Part shown: piece by piece, positions 45,316-58,139 of the stretch
Layout of the letters: the number at the start of each line of letters is the position of its first letter
How positions within the stretch are numbered: position 1 is the stretch's first letter
Assembly (NCBI GenBank): GCA_950295325.1
Contig: OX485805.1
Span: 15,549,501-15,613,500 of the forward strand
DNA: 64,000 nucleotides
Reading direction: 5' to 3'
From: Polytrichum commune
Lineage: Eukaryota; Streptophyta; Polytrichopsida; Polytrichales; Polytrichaceae
The notes under the pieces: model-generated
The model's database searches: none
Seen by the model: the letters and a program-made list of their open reading frames with translations, nothing else
Told to the model about the DNA's origin: nothing
Position numbers and translations under genes: made by a program

Positions 45316-47149
45316 GCTCCTCACTTATGGGCATCTACGAGGCCCTATCCGGGCCTCGACATGCACAAAAATCAGTAATTTAAGCTCCTTGGTTTTCATT
45401 TATAGTGAGTGGCGCCAAAATTGACTCTAAAGTGGATGGTGCCAAAATTTCTTATCTTAAGCATTGCATGCATACATTATATTAGATTGGTAAAGTTATA
45501 GATGTTGTTGCTCATGAGCAATTGAAAGGGGATTCGAGTGCGGAAAAGGATGTCTTATTTGAACTTTTTATGCAAGAGTTGTATCTAGAGTTCCAAGTTT
45601 TATAGGTAGATGATCTAAAATTAACAAACAAACATGATGTTAAAGGGGTTGACATTCTCCCAATCCATATTTGCTTATTATGCGAGACGTTAGGGTGTTG
45701 GTTTAGGACGGGGTGTCGGTTTTAGCATGTTGGAACTTGTCTCAAATCAACTCGTTCATCAAGTTCGTCAAGTTGGATATCTTAATGTAATTTATGATTC
45801 ATGGTTCAAGTACACAACATGGGTGGCCTTGGAGGCCAAGACATACTTAGGATAACGAAAATCAATGTCACACATACCGCCATTCTTATAAAAAAAATTA
45901 AAAAAAAAACTCCCCTTGGTGTTAAGTCATGCAATAAAAGGAATTTTTCAAACTCATAGAGCTATGAAACTTCGTTTTAAGATGTGTTTGAGGACTTAGT
46001 ATAGGTATAGTATAGGTAAGTTGTACATTGGGCCCCTTTACCCCTTTCAAGGCTAAATTTCACCAATAGCCCACTAGGAGGGCAACATGGTCTCAACTAT
46101 TATGGTAGTAAAATCGGCACTAGCAATCTTTGAGGACTCTAGATTGAGCATGTCGGTTTAACAAAGCCATTGTTTGGTACCATGTCCTTTACTCATACAA
46201 TATGCAGCCTTTACGTGGTCACTATTTTTTTTCCACTAGAAACATATATTTGAGCGGTAAGACTGGACACTACTAACACATGCGTTATGTTGAGATCAGA
46301 CTACGTGCCCAAAACTTACACGCCATTCTAGATTCATGCGGTAGCACAAACCTGGAAGGCATGTAAAGGGAAAGAGCGCCTTCAGTTTGACCTCCCATAA
46401 CTTTTGCATCCCAACTCCAATTTTGAAACTGAAAATGACAACCTTACTAACGAGACCAAAAACAAACCGTGGTCCAATTCAACGTCCCAACTTGTTTATG
46501 GAGTTCAAAGTGGGCACAAGAATGCCACATATAAGATACACCGATGTGCCTAATATAACATGCTCGATTCGGGAAACTTGGAGAGGGAGGGTCAACGTGA
46601 TTTGTAGCAAGACTTACAAGCCACAAGTTGTCTGTTTTTTTAGGGCTTTGACATTCTTACTTGGGGTCCGAGAGAAACACGAGATTTGCGCAGATTATAT
46701 GTTGCCGAGTTTTGTGGGTTTTGGGGGGGTGGTGGGGGGGGGGTGCTAGTATCCAGGAAGAAACAAACGAACAAACAAATAAATAAAGAAAACAAAGGTG
46801 CAGTAGTAGTATCGTACGTTTTAGGGGGACGCAATGAACTCCTTTATTGAGACGCGGGGTTTGAATGAGAGAGAGATGGTGCAAGTGTGCACTAAGTGAG
46901 AGAGAGAGAGAGAAGCTAAAACCCTAGCTACTCGAGCTCCCACCCCCCTAACTTAAAGAGTAGAAGCACCGCCGGATAACGGCCCAGTTTTAGGGCCCAA
47001 AAGTCCCAGACCGTGGCATGCAAGAAAACTCCCAAAAAGCCTCACCCACCTTCACGTGACTAACTAAGGAACGTAGGTGTACGTGTTCTCGGTTTGTTGT
47101 TGCTCTAAGTTGAGGCGAGGTATATGTGGCTCTAATGTGGGCACTTTTA
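45316..47149. other. Intergenic DNA, nothing recognised
   Basis: A G-rich stretch (7 + 10 G) lies at 46723-46743. The open frame 46387-46749 runs into it and resembles no family. A GA-rich run is near 46896-46912. Confidence 0.5.
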
Positions 47150-47300
47150 GACATTTACGACCGTTGGATCGGATCGGATCGGAAATTGTCTCCTGCAGTT
47201 AGCAGTTGCGAAGATTTATCATTTCAAGTTTTAGAATTAGGGTTAAGATGTGAAAGTTATAAGAGTTTGAAGCGAAGATTCTTTTTTGTCCTTCTCGAAA
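47150..47300 (+). repeat. R5 fragment
   Basis: 'cgttggatcggatcggatcg', 'agcagttgcgaagatttatc' and 'gtttgaagcgaagattcttt' match the left part of R5 at 28300. Confidence 0.5.
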
Positions 47301-48519
47301 GGTCACCTTTACCCTCTCAGTTTTTGCATACAAGTATTTATTTAGCAAAAATGTTTGCATATCATGTCTCCTCGTGAAAATGAGTCACCTAAATAGCAAA
47401 AGATCACGCACGAGTCGAAGACTCTTTATTTTGGTCAACCTTGTCTCCTTATAAGTTTTGACACCATTTGACGTACATGGAGTTGATTGTTTGTAGGAGC
47501 GATCTTATTGTCCATTGGAATGACAAAGACCCAAATTACAGATGTGAATTGCTTGGCACCCTTGAGATACGTACCCAAAATTAGGCTATCCCATCTCGTG
47601 ATTTTATATTTTTTTTCTTAACAAAATTAAAATGATGTGTCCAATAATTCTAATCAAAAGTAAGTAAAAAGCACCCAATAAAAAGTCATCAAGGGGACAT
47701 CATAGCAAGAAAGATGTATTGACTTTGAGCCTAGACTCGACTACATTTACTTAACAAAACCTCTAGGGGTTAAGTTAAGGGCTCATATATATATACATAT
47801 CGCCTCGTTCCGAAGGTGGACTCCAAGTCTCCCACCGGGAAAGATTCTCCACAAGTACTAACTCATGTCATTGATGAAGTTGACTTAAAGGTGTTGAACA
47901 TACGTTCACTTTGGTGAGGGTGTTGAAACGAAAGGCAATGTTGGAAAAGGACGACTTTGTACTACTTGTAAGGAGTTATAGGAGGTCACATGGATCATGT
48001 GGTGTTGCCATTAGACCCATGACGACATCGAAATCCTTTATCCTTGTAGATTTCTAGAGTATAGCTAGGTGTAGCTAGGTCATTAGTTGTTGTGTTCTTC
48101 CAAGAGAGTGCACCGTGCTTTCGAGGGTGATCTCCGAGGCCCATATGGGAGAATGACCAACAACACAATCTCTAGAACCGAGTGTGTCGTTGGAAAGTTG
48201 ATGTTTGTTACTTCCTTTGCTCTCCAAAGTGTTCATTCAATGAAACATGTAGGACTCGATAAGTAGCTCACAATCTAACATCTCAAAATTGAAATTCCAT
48301 GATGTTTTTCTATACTATAAGAAATAAATAGTATCACGATGATGTTTTCTACATCAATATGAGTTGTTGCAAATACCGTGAGATTGAGGGATGTGGTCAT
48401 CAACATCAAATAATCAAACTAGTGTAGCTTGCAAAGCGAAGATCACACGTGTGTGATCTTCGGGATGACATTCGTTGCTACTACGTGGAGTAGTTTTGGT
48501 AAACCAAGACCGAGGGAAT
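47301..48519. other. Intergenic DNA with a 26-bp palindrome (48437-48462)
   Basis: CGAAGATCACAC-GT-GTGTGATCTTCG is a 12-bp perfect inverted repeat centred on CACGTGTG. No gene is nearby, so a regulatory role is unsupported. The remainder shows nothing. Confidence 0.5.
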
Positions 48520-48715
48520 ACTTGCAAAAAAATAACTGGTCGGAATTCATTACTTCATGAAAATTTCCGATCATTTTAGAGGAATCTATGGAACATACCT
48601 CAAATCGATAAAGAGAAACCGAAAGATAGCAACATGTACGTGGTTGGAACTTGGAAACATTAGGGTTTTGACCCATTATGATGCCCAAAAATCTCCCCGG
48701 ACACTCCATCTTGTT
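48520..48715 (-). repeat. Dispersed repeat R2 (reverse)
   Basis: 'ccgatcattttagaggaatc', 'gaaagatagcaacatgtacg' and 'gatgcccaaaaatctccccg' are the complement of R2 landmarks in order. Confidence 0.65.
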
Positions 48716-49504
48716 TGCTCCTCTACGTTGCATGTACATGCATTGGCTCTCACCATCCCCCAAAGCTCCCAACCACAACCCCCGTTCAAGTTACCAAAAG
48801 TTATACTCGCAAAAGTTGCACATGCACCAAGTTTTGAATAATTTGTTTGTTTGTTTGTTGTGGCACGTACAATGCACAAAAATATCATTGTTAAGAGAAA
48901 CTTAAAATAGGCATTATGCCATCCCCATCCTTCATAACCACATGATCATGGATAAGAGTTGGTCAACGGACATCCCATGTCAATGTAAAAACATTGACGT
49001 TGTTTTCTCTTTCTTTTCTTGTTTTGTAGGTGAACGAACATGCTCAAAGTGGATGGATGGAGGGGTTCATTTTGGATGACACGTGTATGAGGTCTTCCAT
49101 GCCAGAGTTTGAGCGTTCTCTATGAAGTTGTCTCCATGCCAACAAATACAAGGTCCTTAACCCTTAAAGGACAATGCTGCCCCACGGGCTTGGTATTATT
49201 TTGGGAGAATCTTGTTCAAAACTTCTACTCCATTGCATCAAATGGGGCTTTTAGAATGCCAAATCGAGCACCTTAACAAGATCTATACTTCTTTAGAATA
49301 GAGCCTATGTAAATTAATTGGTTAATCATGCTTAAAATGAATTTTATAAGATATTTTGGGTGTGGTATCGGGAAAGCATATGTCCTTTAAGGGTTAACAA
49401 ACAATATTTAAGCATAACCAAAGCACCACTTTGGTTTATGCCATGTGATTTTATCTATTGTTAGATATGTTAAAGTCTAAATTGGGATCAAACACCCCGA
49501 ACTA
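48716..49504. other. Intergenic DNA, nothing recognised
   Basis: No supported feature. Confidence 0.5.
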
Positions 49505-49772
49505 CTCTACACCATTTATGATAATTAGTGTCGCGCACCGAATTACTCTATTTGCAAAGGGCCTACACTACATGCTTAAGATAGGCATGCACCTCGTAAC
49601 ACTATTGAACCCACTCATGCCAAGATATCAGTAAGCGCACTTGAACGCCAAGTGTCATGAGGTGACACTTATGATAAAGTTGGTATTCATCACTGTAACC
49701 TAGCATACACCTCAAAATGGGGTAAGTGACACTATTACGCATGTGACACTAAACACCATAGACGGAGTAGTG
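49505..49772. mobile_element. TIR element of family X (CACTACACCGTTTATGG-type ends), short copy
   Basis: Left CTCTACACCATTTATGATAA and inner AGTGTCGCGCAC. Right in complement CACTACTCCGTCTATGGTGT, then TTAGTGTCACATGCG. The interior shares 'aagtgtcatgaggtgacact', 'aagcgcacttgaacgcc' and 'ctagcatacacctcaaa' with 56820-56960 and the complement of 62880-63010. No clean 3-bp duplication. Confidence 0.72.
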
Positions 49773-50351
49773 AACCTAAATTGGGATGAATTAGCAACCA
49801 ACCTACAGGGGTCGGTTTTTACCTTTACCCCCTCAACGGGTTTTAAGGAACCAAAGTGTTCATGCTTCCTGATCAGTGCTAGCAGTATTAGAAAATGTGG
49901 TCTTAGAACATTCCTAGTCCACTCTTTAACAATGATTGTTATAGATTGGACTTGACACATATAAACGGCGTTAGTTTGTCTACCCCTACGAAATTGAAAG
50001 CGTGTTCTAGCTAGACCCCACAATCCTAATGAGTTAGTGTTGACTAAGTTAATTAGGTATGTTTTCTTACGAAGCCAAGGCTCATTATAATTAAGTTCGG
50101 AGGGGATTTAATTCAAACCGGTGACCCCGATTCAATGAGGGATTCCATGCACAGGGTCAAGAATGTCAGCAATATTCTTGCGCAACAGGTAGCTTTACCA
50201 ATCCGGATTCCGGATAGGCCTGAGGTGGAGATGCTCTTTTGGGCAGGGAAAAAAAATAAAAAAAATAAAAATACTGACTACACATAAGGCATGTGGGGCC
50301 TTTATAATTGACATTTGCGACTCTGCCATTGGAAGTGCTATCCGCCAGCAC
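49773..50351. other. Spacer, nothing recognised
   Basis: No supported gene or element. Confidence 0.5.
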
Positions 50352-51012
50352 CAGAGTTGGGGAAGTTTTTGAAGCCTTAGTGGCTAATTGCCGGTAGTTG
50401 CTACGAAGGGTCGGATTTTTCCCAATTTACATCGGCAAGAGCCGGTCTTTTGTAAAATCAATCGGCCAATTGCCTATATTTTCATATTTTCATTGGCCAA
50501 TATCCGATTAAATGGAATTTATATTGGCACTAATTGCTTAAAAAATGTATGAAAAGTTATTAGAAATCATTTCTTAGTACAAGATCTTGAATAAGTGAAA
50601 AGAAAAGGCATGTTCAAAACTTTAAATTTGAAGAGTTAATATCCTTGGCAGGAATTGAACCTAGCAATGCCTTCACCGCTTGAAGGCCAAGGGTCCCCCA
50701 ATTCTTCATAGAAGCAATTGGATTTGGTCATGGAAAGGTTGCATAATTCAAAAAGTTTAAGGTTTAGGGTACTTTCTCAAGTGCATCATCAGATGCCCCA
50801 GACAAATAACGCTCTCGATGCTTCTGGCTGAAATCCATTAACTCACAAGAAGAATCGGCTACATTTCCGGGACATTTTCTTGTCCATTGGCTAATTGCCG
50901 GAGGATTGAAATTACAATCGGATTGCCATCCGATGGTTGGAAATTTGGACCGGCCATGAGAGGAAATCCATCGGCTGATAATGAACTAGCCGTCGTTTTT
51001 CCCCGAACATAG
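50352..51012 (-). mobile_element. hAT-like non-autonomous element, copy C (661 bp, reverse)
   Basis: Begins CAGAGTTGGGGAAG and ends, in complement, CTATGTTCGGGGAA. Flanks GCCAGCAC (50344-50351) and GCCGGCAC (51013-51020) match at 7 of 8 bases. The body matches copies A and B throughout. Confidence 0.9.
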
Positions 51013-51043
51013 GCCGGCACCACCTAGTTAAGCGCGTACTAAA

Positions 51044-51165
51044 GGGCCACTTCACGCACAAGATTGAAGGCCCGTGACCATTGCATTCCAAAATTTGTCA
51101 TTGGTCGCAAAGGTCAAGACCGTCCAAGTTCACTTCACACTAACTGAGAATGTGAAGGTCTACAC
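51044..51165 (+). mobile_element. T1 fragment (left end only)
   Basis: GGGCCACTTCACGCACAAGA, 'ggcccgtgaccattgcattc' and 'gtccaagttcacttcacact' match the left 120 bp of T1. No right end follows. It abuts hAT copy C. Confidence 0.7.
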
Positions 51166-52316
51166 AAATTAGTCTCTAAAACTAGGATTTAAGTATATTT
51201 GAATTGATGCATTCTTTTTGGGACAATTTCTACCGCCAATGTGACGTTAATTTGGTCAATCCCGCATAGAGTAGTTGCCGTTAGTTTATGGAGAGCCATG
51301 TTTATCGTGGACATTGACGACAAATGCCACATGTCCATGAATGACATTCTGGAAACCATTGCCCACAAATTTTGCGACTGAAGAGTGGCTCACACAACAT
51401 GGAAATTCACCATTGGAATCATCGATTCCATGAAAGCAAAACCTAGGCACAAATGCATGTGGAGACCATTAGATTGGCAAAATGGGATCTTTGGAAAGAA
51501 CATTGTCCTCCCTTAGCAAGCACTCCATAATTTGGGTTCTTTTGAGGGGGATCACGTTATGCTCAATATGAGTGGAAAGGAATGATTTTACGTTTCACAA
51601 TAACATGTGGGACATCATGAAAAGGTCAATAATAATAACAAGGTCTCCTTGAGTATGCTACACATGCATGGGATGCATCTCGTAGAGGAGCAGCCAAGGA
51701 CATTACTTACAAGGATATGCTAGGGACTGTGATGAAATATGGGGAGGGAACGAGCTTCTTTACCACCAAGATAACACTAAAACTATGCATTGGAATGTCA
51801 AAGCATCTAATCTTGTCTTTGTCAACCATGCTTAGGTTGTATATGGATAAAGGTGTGTCAAGGCTTCATTGGGTGCACCCAAGAGCGTTTTACCACGCTC
51901 TCTTTAAGAAGTTCATGATGAGTTTGTTATGTTTTGGGGCATTGATATAAATATTTTCAATTAAAAAATAACCGCCAATATGGCATACACTAGATAGCAA
52001 AACTACACAAATATGGTTGTTGGCAAACATGGTATACAAACATTCAAAGTTGTGGTTGTTGTGTTGTTGCTTTGGCTATTGCAGTTTGATGTCTTTGTCC
52101 CCACAAGTGCACATCCCTTTCTATTTTGGACAAGTGGTTTGTCCAAATATACCCAAATGTCAGTTCTAAGAAGACTAATTCCATCACAAGATGTGGGAGG
52201 AACCACACATATTGTGGACTACTCTTGAAACACAATTGTTCTACTCTCTACTCACATCATGAACCTAATACTTAGACAAGCAATGCCGGTGGAAGTGTCC
52301 CCTTCCTCATCAAACA
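51166..52316. other. Intergenic DNA, nothing recognised
   Basis: The open frames at 51717-51950 and 52013-52228 show no family motif. Confidence 0.5.
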
Positions 52317-52399
52317 TGTATGTGATTTACAATTGCTAACTAGATGAGACAATTCATGATTGTTTTCTCATCTAGTCATCAATTATAAATCATGTATAT
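52317..52399. repeat. Imperfect ~83-nt hairpin (precursor-like shape)
   Basis: The arm TGATTTACAATTG…ACTAGATGAGA pairs with TCTCATCTAGT…CAATTATAAATCA around a short loop (TTCATGATT). The left arm recurs, without its partner, at 53743-53781 (35 of 39 bases). It could be a small RNA precursor or a fold-back remnant. Confidence 0.55.
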
Positions 52400-53864
52400 G
52401 TATATTGCCTTCAAGTACCTAAGGTTCAACCTTATCTAACATTTTTCTGAGCAACAAGAGCCTCACGCCATGGCCAATTTTTAAACTCTTTGGAGAGAGA
52501 GAGACTCTTCACCTTGATCATAGCCACGAGCTCCATATGTAAATTCGGAACGCCATCCCAAATAGGTGACCAATTTAGAGAGGTGAGAGAAATTTGTTTG
52601 CTAGCCTTAAGGTATACAATAGGTTAATAAGAGGGTTCTTGGTTTGATGGTGAGCCCTCCAACAATCTATGACATTTGAGAGCGTCACTACTAAAGAGTG
52701 TTGGGGCACACAATATCCTTCCAATTAACACATATTTTCTACATTAGGGTTTGTGGGCTATATTTGGTCACTCTTCTTTATGAAACACCTACATTGAAGT
52801 GGTGTGTAGCAAAGTTCGTAATTATGAAATGTCATCCAAAATACAAATTTTACGATGAGAATTTTCCTCAAAACAAATCAACCATCCCATATTCAATGGT
52901 TAACCCTTAAAGATCAAAGTGTATTCATGAGAATTAGAATAAAGTTTGAATGATTACACTAAAAAACAAGTTGTTACAAATTTACATGGAAGTTACATCC
53001 ATACAGTTGAACAGTGAATTTTACATCTCACCATGGCAAACCCATGTTTGTGATATTAATTGCAATTAGCCATAGACAATTCATAGCAATGTACTATTTA
53101 ACAAAATTATGTCCCAATGCTCAAAACTAAGTTATGCACAACATGGTTTGCAAGATGGAAAAACACAAGTATACATAGAAATGGTGGCTACCTATACTTA
53201 GATATCTCATAGAATGTATATTGAATCCATTCACATGCTTGACCGTATTTGTGCCCTAATTTCAACTTCTTTCTTCAATTCAAGAATCAAATTGAAAGAA
53301 TAAAGCTATTACAACAAGGATCAATAAATGATTGAATATGAAGTCATCAACAACAGATTTCAATCACATGAGTTACAACTTACAAACCCATGCTAAGGTT
53401 TTGATTAGGTTTAAGATGTAAGACCGTTGATAGCCTATGTGATTAATCAAAGAGAATAGAAACCTCCACTTTGACCTCCTACAATCTTTGTATGTGAACT
53501 CCAAATTTACGTCATAACCCTACTACGCAGTTAGATGATGGTCTTTTCCTAAAGGAGCAAGTTTTAATCTCAAAAAAAACGAATCTATAGTTGCTTGTTG
53601 AAAATTCCACAATGTGCATCATGAGTGCTCCCCATAAAAGGGAAACCCTCGACTTAAGTGAGGATTATTTTGCTCGATACATGGTCCCACAAAGCAAAGC
53701 CAAGGAGTTGAGTACAATTATGGACTTGAGATGAACACACGAGTGATTTACAATTGTTGACTAGACGAGACAATTCTTGATACGATTCAATGGCCAAAAG
53801 TGTCATGGAGTTGAAAATGCCCACAATGGGACCACATACCCCATAGTTGCTTTGTGCCACCAGA
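52400..53864. other. Intergenic DNA, nothing recognised
   Basis: Contains the hairpin-arm copy at 53743-53781 and a weak R3-like phrase near 52790-52850. Confidence 0.45.
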
Positions 53865-54240
53865 GCTGAGGTAGACGTGTCTGATTCAGTTTCTGAATCA
53901 GACACGTATATTTGAGTGGTAAGTGGTTTGGTGTGGCTTCAAGAATGGACACCAGAAAGACACATGTTGAAAAATAGATTGGACTGCACAATCAGAACAT
54001 GATGACCATTCTAAGCTCAATAGTCAACATATTTTGGGGGACCAAAATGACCAGTTTAACGAGCATGAGAATTCTCACTTTGATAACGAATAAGACAGTC
54101 ATATAAGCTCCAAACGTTATGAGAAAAGTGACTATGGCCTCGATTTGGATTTGCTAATCACCTTGTACTAATCGTGTGTTCCATATCCTAGGAGAAGTTG
54201 GCTAGTTGACAAAAGTAACCATTTACGGCCCATCTCCCTT
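53865..54240 (+). repeat. Dispersed repeat R3 with a 33-bp perfect hairpin
   Basis: R3 landmarks are 'aggtagacgtgtctgattc', 'caagaatggacaccagaaag', 'gaccagtttaacgagcat', 'gatttgctaatcaccttgta' and 'cctaggagaagttggctag'. At 53875-53907, 15-bp perfect arms ACGTGTCTGATTCAG / CTGAATCAGACACGT enclose TTT. The sister copy at 12550 has ordinary sequence there. Confidence 0.75.
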
Positions 54241-54759
54241 CGTATGAAAACCCCGCAAACTTTTTGGGCACATGTTGCGACACGCACATCATGTGTGAGT
54301 ACCATGATTGTAGGAGAGTGCAAGGCCTTGTACTTCCAACAAAGGGGAGGGGGGGGGGGCTCCACTCCCAAGGGGAAAGATCAATGTTGCTTTTTTGCGG
54401 TTGGTGTTTGGCTTACACGAAAGGAACGGCCTACGTGGCTTCCTTCAACCCCACATTTCAAGCCTCAAGATTTTCGTCCAACACTATGCATGTGGAGACC
54501 TTTAATTTTGCTCCCAATGCACCAATTGGGCGCGAAATAGGAGCTCCAATCGGGTGCAACCAAATTTTTGTGGGTGGGCCCCAATCCTACTCAGCAAGGC
54601 TTTGGCCTCCATTCTTGCTTGCTTGTGGGTGAGAGAGACTTGGCACCACATGCGTTCTTGTTGTTGTTGTTGTTGCTTCATTAGGTCGTACAACCGACCG
54701 TTTAAGGCACCTAGTGTCACGTGGACCCACGCTGGACACTTCCAACTCCTTGTACGATC
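54241..54759. other. Intergenic DNA with G run and (GTT)n
   Basis: An 11-base G run lies at 54349-54359 and (GTT)n at about 54656-54675. Overlapping open frames lack family motifs. Confidence 0.5.
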
Positions 54760-55425
54760 TCGCCCGTTGGATTGAATCGAGAATTGTCATATCTGCTCAA
54801 CAATTGTGAATCACGCATATTGTCATTTCATGTATCATGATAAGAGGCGAGGTGCAAAAAACAGGAGAGGTTGAAGTTGAGATTTTTCTTTTCTTTTCTC
54901 TTCTCTTCTCTTTTCGTGGTCACATAGGCCTTCCCAAACTGTGTTGCCATTGAACTTGGAATAAGTAATATGCTTTGGGCACATAGACCAATTTCATCAA
55001 ACGATATGTCTTTCTGGTGTACAACCGTGTAAGATATCTAGTATTACATGTCCCTGTTGCGGGCACTTCCAAATCCCAATACAATCTTGCCAGTTGGATG
55101 AAATCGGGAGTTGTCATATCTAGTTAACGATTGCAAATCATGCATATTGTCATCTTAGGTTTCATAATCAAACGTGAGATGCACAAAATACAAGAGGTCA
55201 AAATTGAAATTGTGTTTTTTCCTCTTTAAGTGGTCACGTAGGCCTTCCCAAAGTGTGTCATTGGTTGAACTTATTAGAATGGGTAATATGTTTTCAACAC
55301 ATAGACCGATTTCAACAAACGACGTGTCTTTTTGGTGTCGATCCCTTAATACAAGCCTTGCCATATGCCAATTGAGTATAGAAGTCCAAATAAGAGGAGT
55401 GAGCACATAAAGCCCACATAGCTTA
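54760..55425 (+). repeat. Two adjacent R5 copies in tandem (~310 bp period)
   Basis: Paired landmarks are 'gttggattgaatcgagaatt' (54766) and 'gttggatgaaatcgggagtt' (55093); 'cacgcatattgtcatttcat' and 'catgcatattgtcatcttag'; 'cacataggccttcccaaact' and 'cacgtaggccttcccaaagt'; 'gcacatagaccaatttcatc' and 'acacatagaccgatttcaac'. A TTTTC/TCTTC-rich microsatellite occupies about 54888-54914 in the first copy. Confidence 0.78.
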
Positions 55426-56209
55426 TGTTGTCACCCATGGCAACCCATTGATTATTGTATTGCGCATGTAAGATTTGGGATATTTTAATCAACTTTTTTG
55501 TTCATGCTTTTTTTAAAGGAAAAAGAGAAAAAAAAAACCACAATCAATCAATTTTTAAAAACATACAACTTGTATGCCCAATAATGACAAAAAGATTGTA
55601 AACAAACAAGCATCCCTAAGATGTGCAAAACGCATGTATCAAAGAATCAATTTCATCTAATCACATGCAGGGGCATCTCCATGCCTAGGCTTAGGTAAAT
55701 CGGGCCAACCTTGGGCCCACTTGAAAACCCAGGTCATATACAAAAAATGACATTTTTCCTACAAAAATATGCACTAGATAAAATTTGATTTTCTGAGCGT
55801 ATCTACCTTGAAAATCAAGGCTCGCAACACCCCTGACCACCTGGAAACCCCCGCATGATAATACCAACCTACTTTCAACAAATTTACACACTACACATGC
55901 ATATGTTCATCAAGTCCAAGATTTCAACATTTTGAAATAGTGCATGGAAAACTGAGAGTTTAGGAATGTTCTTGAATTCACTCTCCCAAACTTTCTAATT
56001 TTTCAAAGGAGCTGCCCAATCATCCACATATCAAGAAATTTAAATACTAGACAAATACAAAGCCAACCTTGGCCGAAAGTACAATAATACATGTACATGG
56101 ATGAAAATGGAATGAACCGTGTATAGGACGCCAGTTGAACTTTCACTCTTATCAGGTTCCAAAAGTAGCATATATAACTACACTAGACACCCATAATTAC
56201 ACCATACCG
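55426..56209. other. Intergenic DNA, nothing recognised
   Basis: No supported gene or bounded element. Confidence 0.5.
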
Positions 56210-56998
56210 TTTATGGTATTTGGTGTCACATGCATTACTTGCAAAAGGCATAAACTAGATGCCTAGAGGTCTCAAAGTGTCATGTCCTCTAATTTCCAAC
56301 ATGGTGCTATTTGCCAACATAAGTAACTTCTTTAAGCGAAGAATATCTAAATCATGACATTCAACGTAGCACGTTAGACTACTTGAGATGATAGTTTTGC
56401 ATTTTTAGTTTGCAAGGGGACGATTTTATTGAGCATACTAAATATTAATGGTCAAGTGCCATGTGTTTACAAGAGGAAGATATTCTTGAGCATCCTAATG
56501 TCAAGTGTCATTCATGTCGGCCGGGGATTCGTGGCACTCACTAACAAATCATCCGTGTGGATGAAAAAAACACAGGAATCATCTAAATGGATATTTTTGG
56601 GCAATTTTATTCCGGAAATAGAGTCAAAGGCCCCGAATTAGTCTAGTGACGTCACATTCAAATGAATCGGCCCTCAACCCCATAGGGGGGCTTTTTTTTT
56701 ATTGGAGCCACTTCATCCACGATATCTTGGATGGATGATTCTTAGTGAGTGCCACGAATCCCCAACCATTCATGTCCACTTTAGTTAGCCCATAGAACAT
56801 TGTGTGACACAGGCGTACACCTCGTAACATTACTGAACATACTCATGCCCAAGATATAAGTAAGCGCACTTGAACGCCAAGTGTCACGAGGTGACAATAA
56901 TGATGAAGTTGTTGATCATTAGTGTAACTTAGCATACACCTCCAAATACAGTAAGTGACACTATTACACATGTGACACTAAATACCATAAACGGTCTA
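56210..56998. mobile_element. TIR element of family X, long copy, interrupted by a Mutator-type element
   Basis: Left ACCGTTTATGGTATTTGGTG then TCACATGC. Right in complement ACCGTTTATGGTATTTAGTG then TCACATGTG. The interior shares the 'aagcgcacttgaacgccaag' block with 49505-49772. The insert at 56519-56766 accounts for about 250 bp. Confidence 0.8.
56519..56766. mobile_element. Mutator-type non-autonomous element
   Basis: Inverted ends share GGGGATTCGTGGCACTCACT with following AA(C/G)-AATCATCC. The outer bases are GGCC on the left and GTT on the right (complement). Ten-base direct repeats CATTCATGTC lie at 56509-56518 and 56767-56776. A 9-11 bp duplication is typical of Mutator-like elements. 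It is nested in the family X element. Confidence 0.87.
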
Positions 56999-58139
56999 AT
57001 TAGTCCTATCAATATGGGTGAAAAAATGGCACGGAGATAGTTTATGCGGTCTAATTGTCTACCCAAGTGAAAATTATGCAGGTCCAAGGATCTGGGTCTT
57101 TCCCTCGGTCTTCTTTGAGACTTACGATCAATGTCTTACATCATAGACATCCATCACCTTACACCCATATCAATTTCCTAGGAAACAAACAATGCATGTG
57201 GCCCACAATGCTTCTAAACTAGAGATTTGACATGAATTGGAAACTAATGTGGGCTTTGGAGAATTGATGTGGCCCATATACACTAGTAGGACTATTTAGT
57301 GTAGAGTAATTACAATTGAAACCATGGAGAGAACAGTATTTGCCCGATGTACACGTAAATTATACCATAATTGTCACTTTGTTATATTGCCGCCCTTCGT
57401 TCCATTTTTGTTTCATCCCAAAATGTAGATGATCTTTTTACATATCAATTTTTATTTTTATACAACATCAAGTTACCATATATCAAAGACTTCAACATGA
57501 AGCCAATGATTTGAATGGTTGGGTCTCGTCTCCATCTTGCAAATGGTGTGGGTTCCATTCTCCAATGAACCTAATTAAAGAACGATGAAGGTGTCTCCGT
57601 TATAGCCGTTAAGAAAGTGTCTACGTCACTATTGAAGCCACAACCTTCAAGCAAAGGAGACTCTCCAATTATGCTAATGTTGGCAAAACATAGGCGTTTC
57701 CCTTCCTTGCTTTCTTCCAATGACCATGTATTAAAGCCATTGTTTTGGATCATTGAACCATGTAGTGGTGAGATCAATTATGAGAGAATGTCCTCCACCA
57801 ACAAGTGAATGTGGTCACAACTAACATTACACTTATAGTTTCACACGGTGCACGAAACGGATGGACGTAACATCACAAGATGGACCTCGTTTTAGGGTTA
57901 TAGCAATGCTTAACTCCAGATAGTAAGTGACACTAAACATCATGTAGACCTCCTTTACATTGGTAATAGTGGTGGGGCCCAACTCACGGTAAAAATACAG
58001 CGCCCATAAGTTCATGGATTATTTGTTTCAAGTGAGTCCCCCAAAACTAACGAATGGTTTCTAATACTAATTTCATGATCAAACAATCCAAAAAAAAGAA
58101 ACATGCGTGCTACAATAGAATTGCTTGTGTTTTCACCAA
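56999..58139. other. Intergenic DNA with transposon-end fragments
   Basis: GGACTATTTAGTGTAG at about 57288-57303 matches the right end of the element at 11275. 'aagtgacactaaacatcatg' at about 57926 resembles family X ends. Neither has a clear partner. No gene is supported. Confidence 0.5.

Noticed and set aside
48437..48462. Palindrome as a transcription-factor operator
   Set aside because: It contains CACGTG-like sequence, but no gene lies nearby to regulate.
51717..52228. Two open frames of 71-77 codons as a small gene pair
   Set aside because: No motif, no consistent context, and both are shadowed by frames on the other strand.
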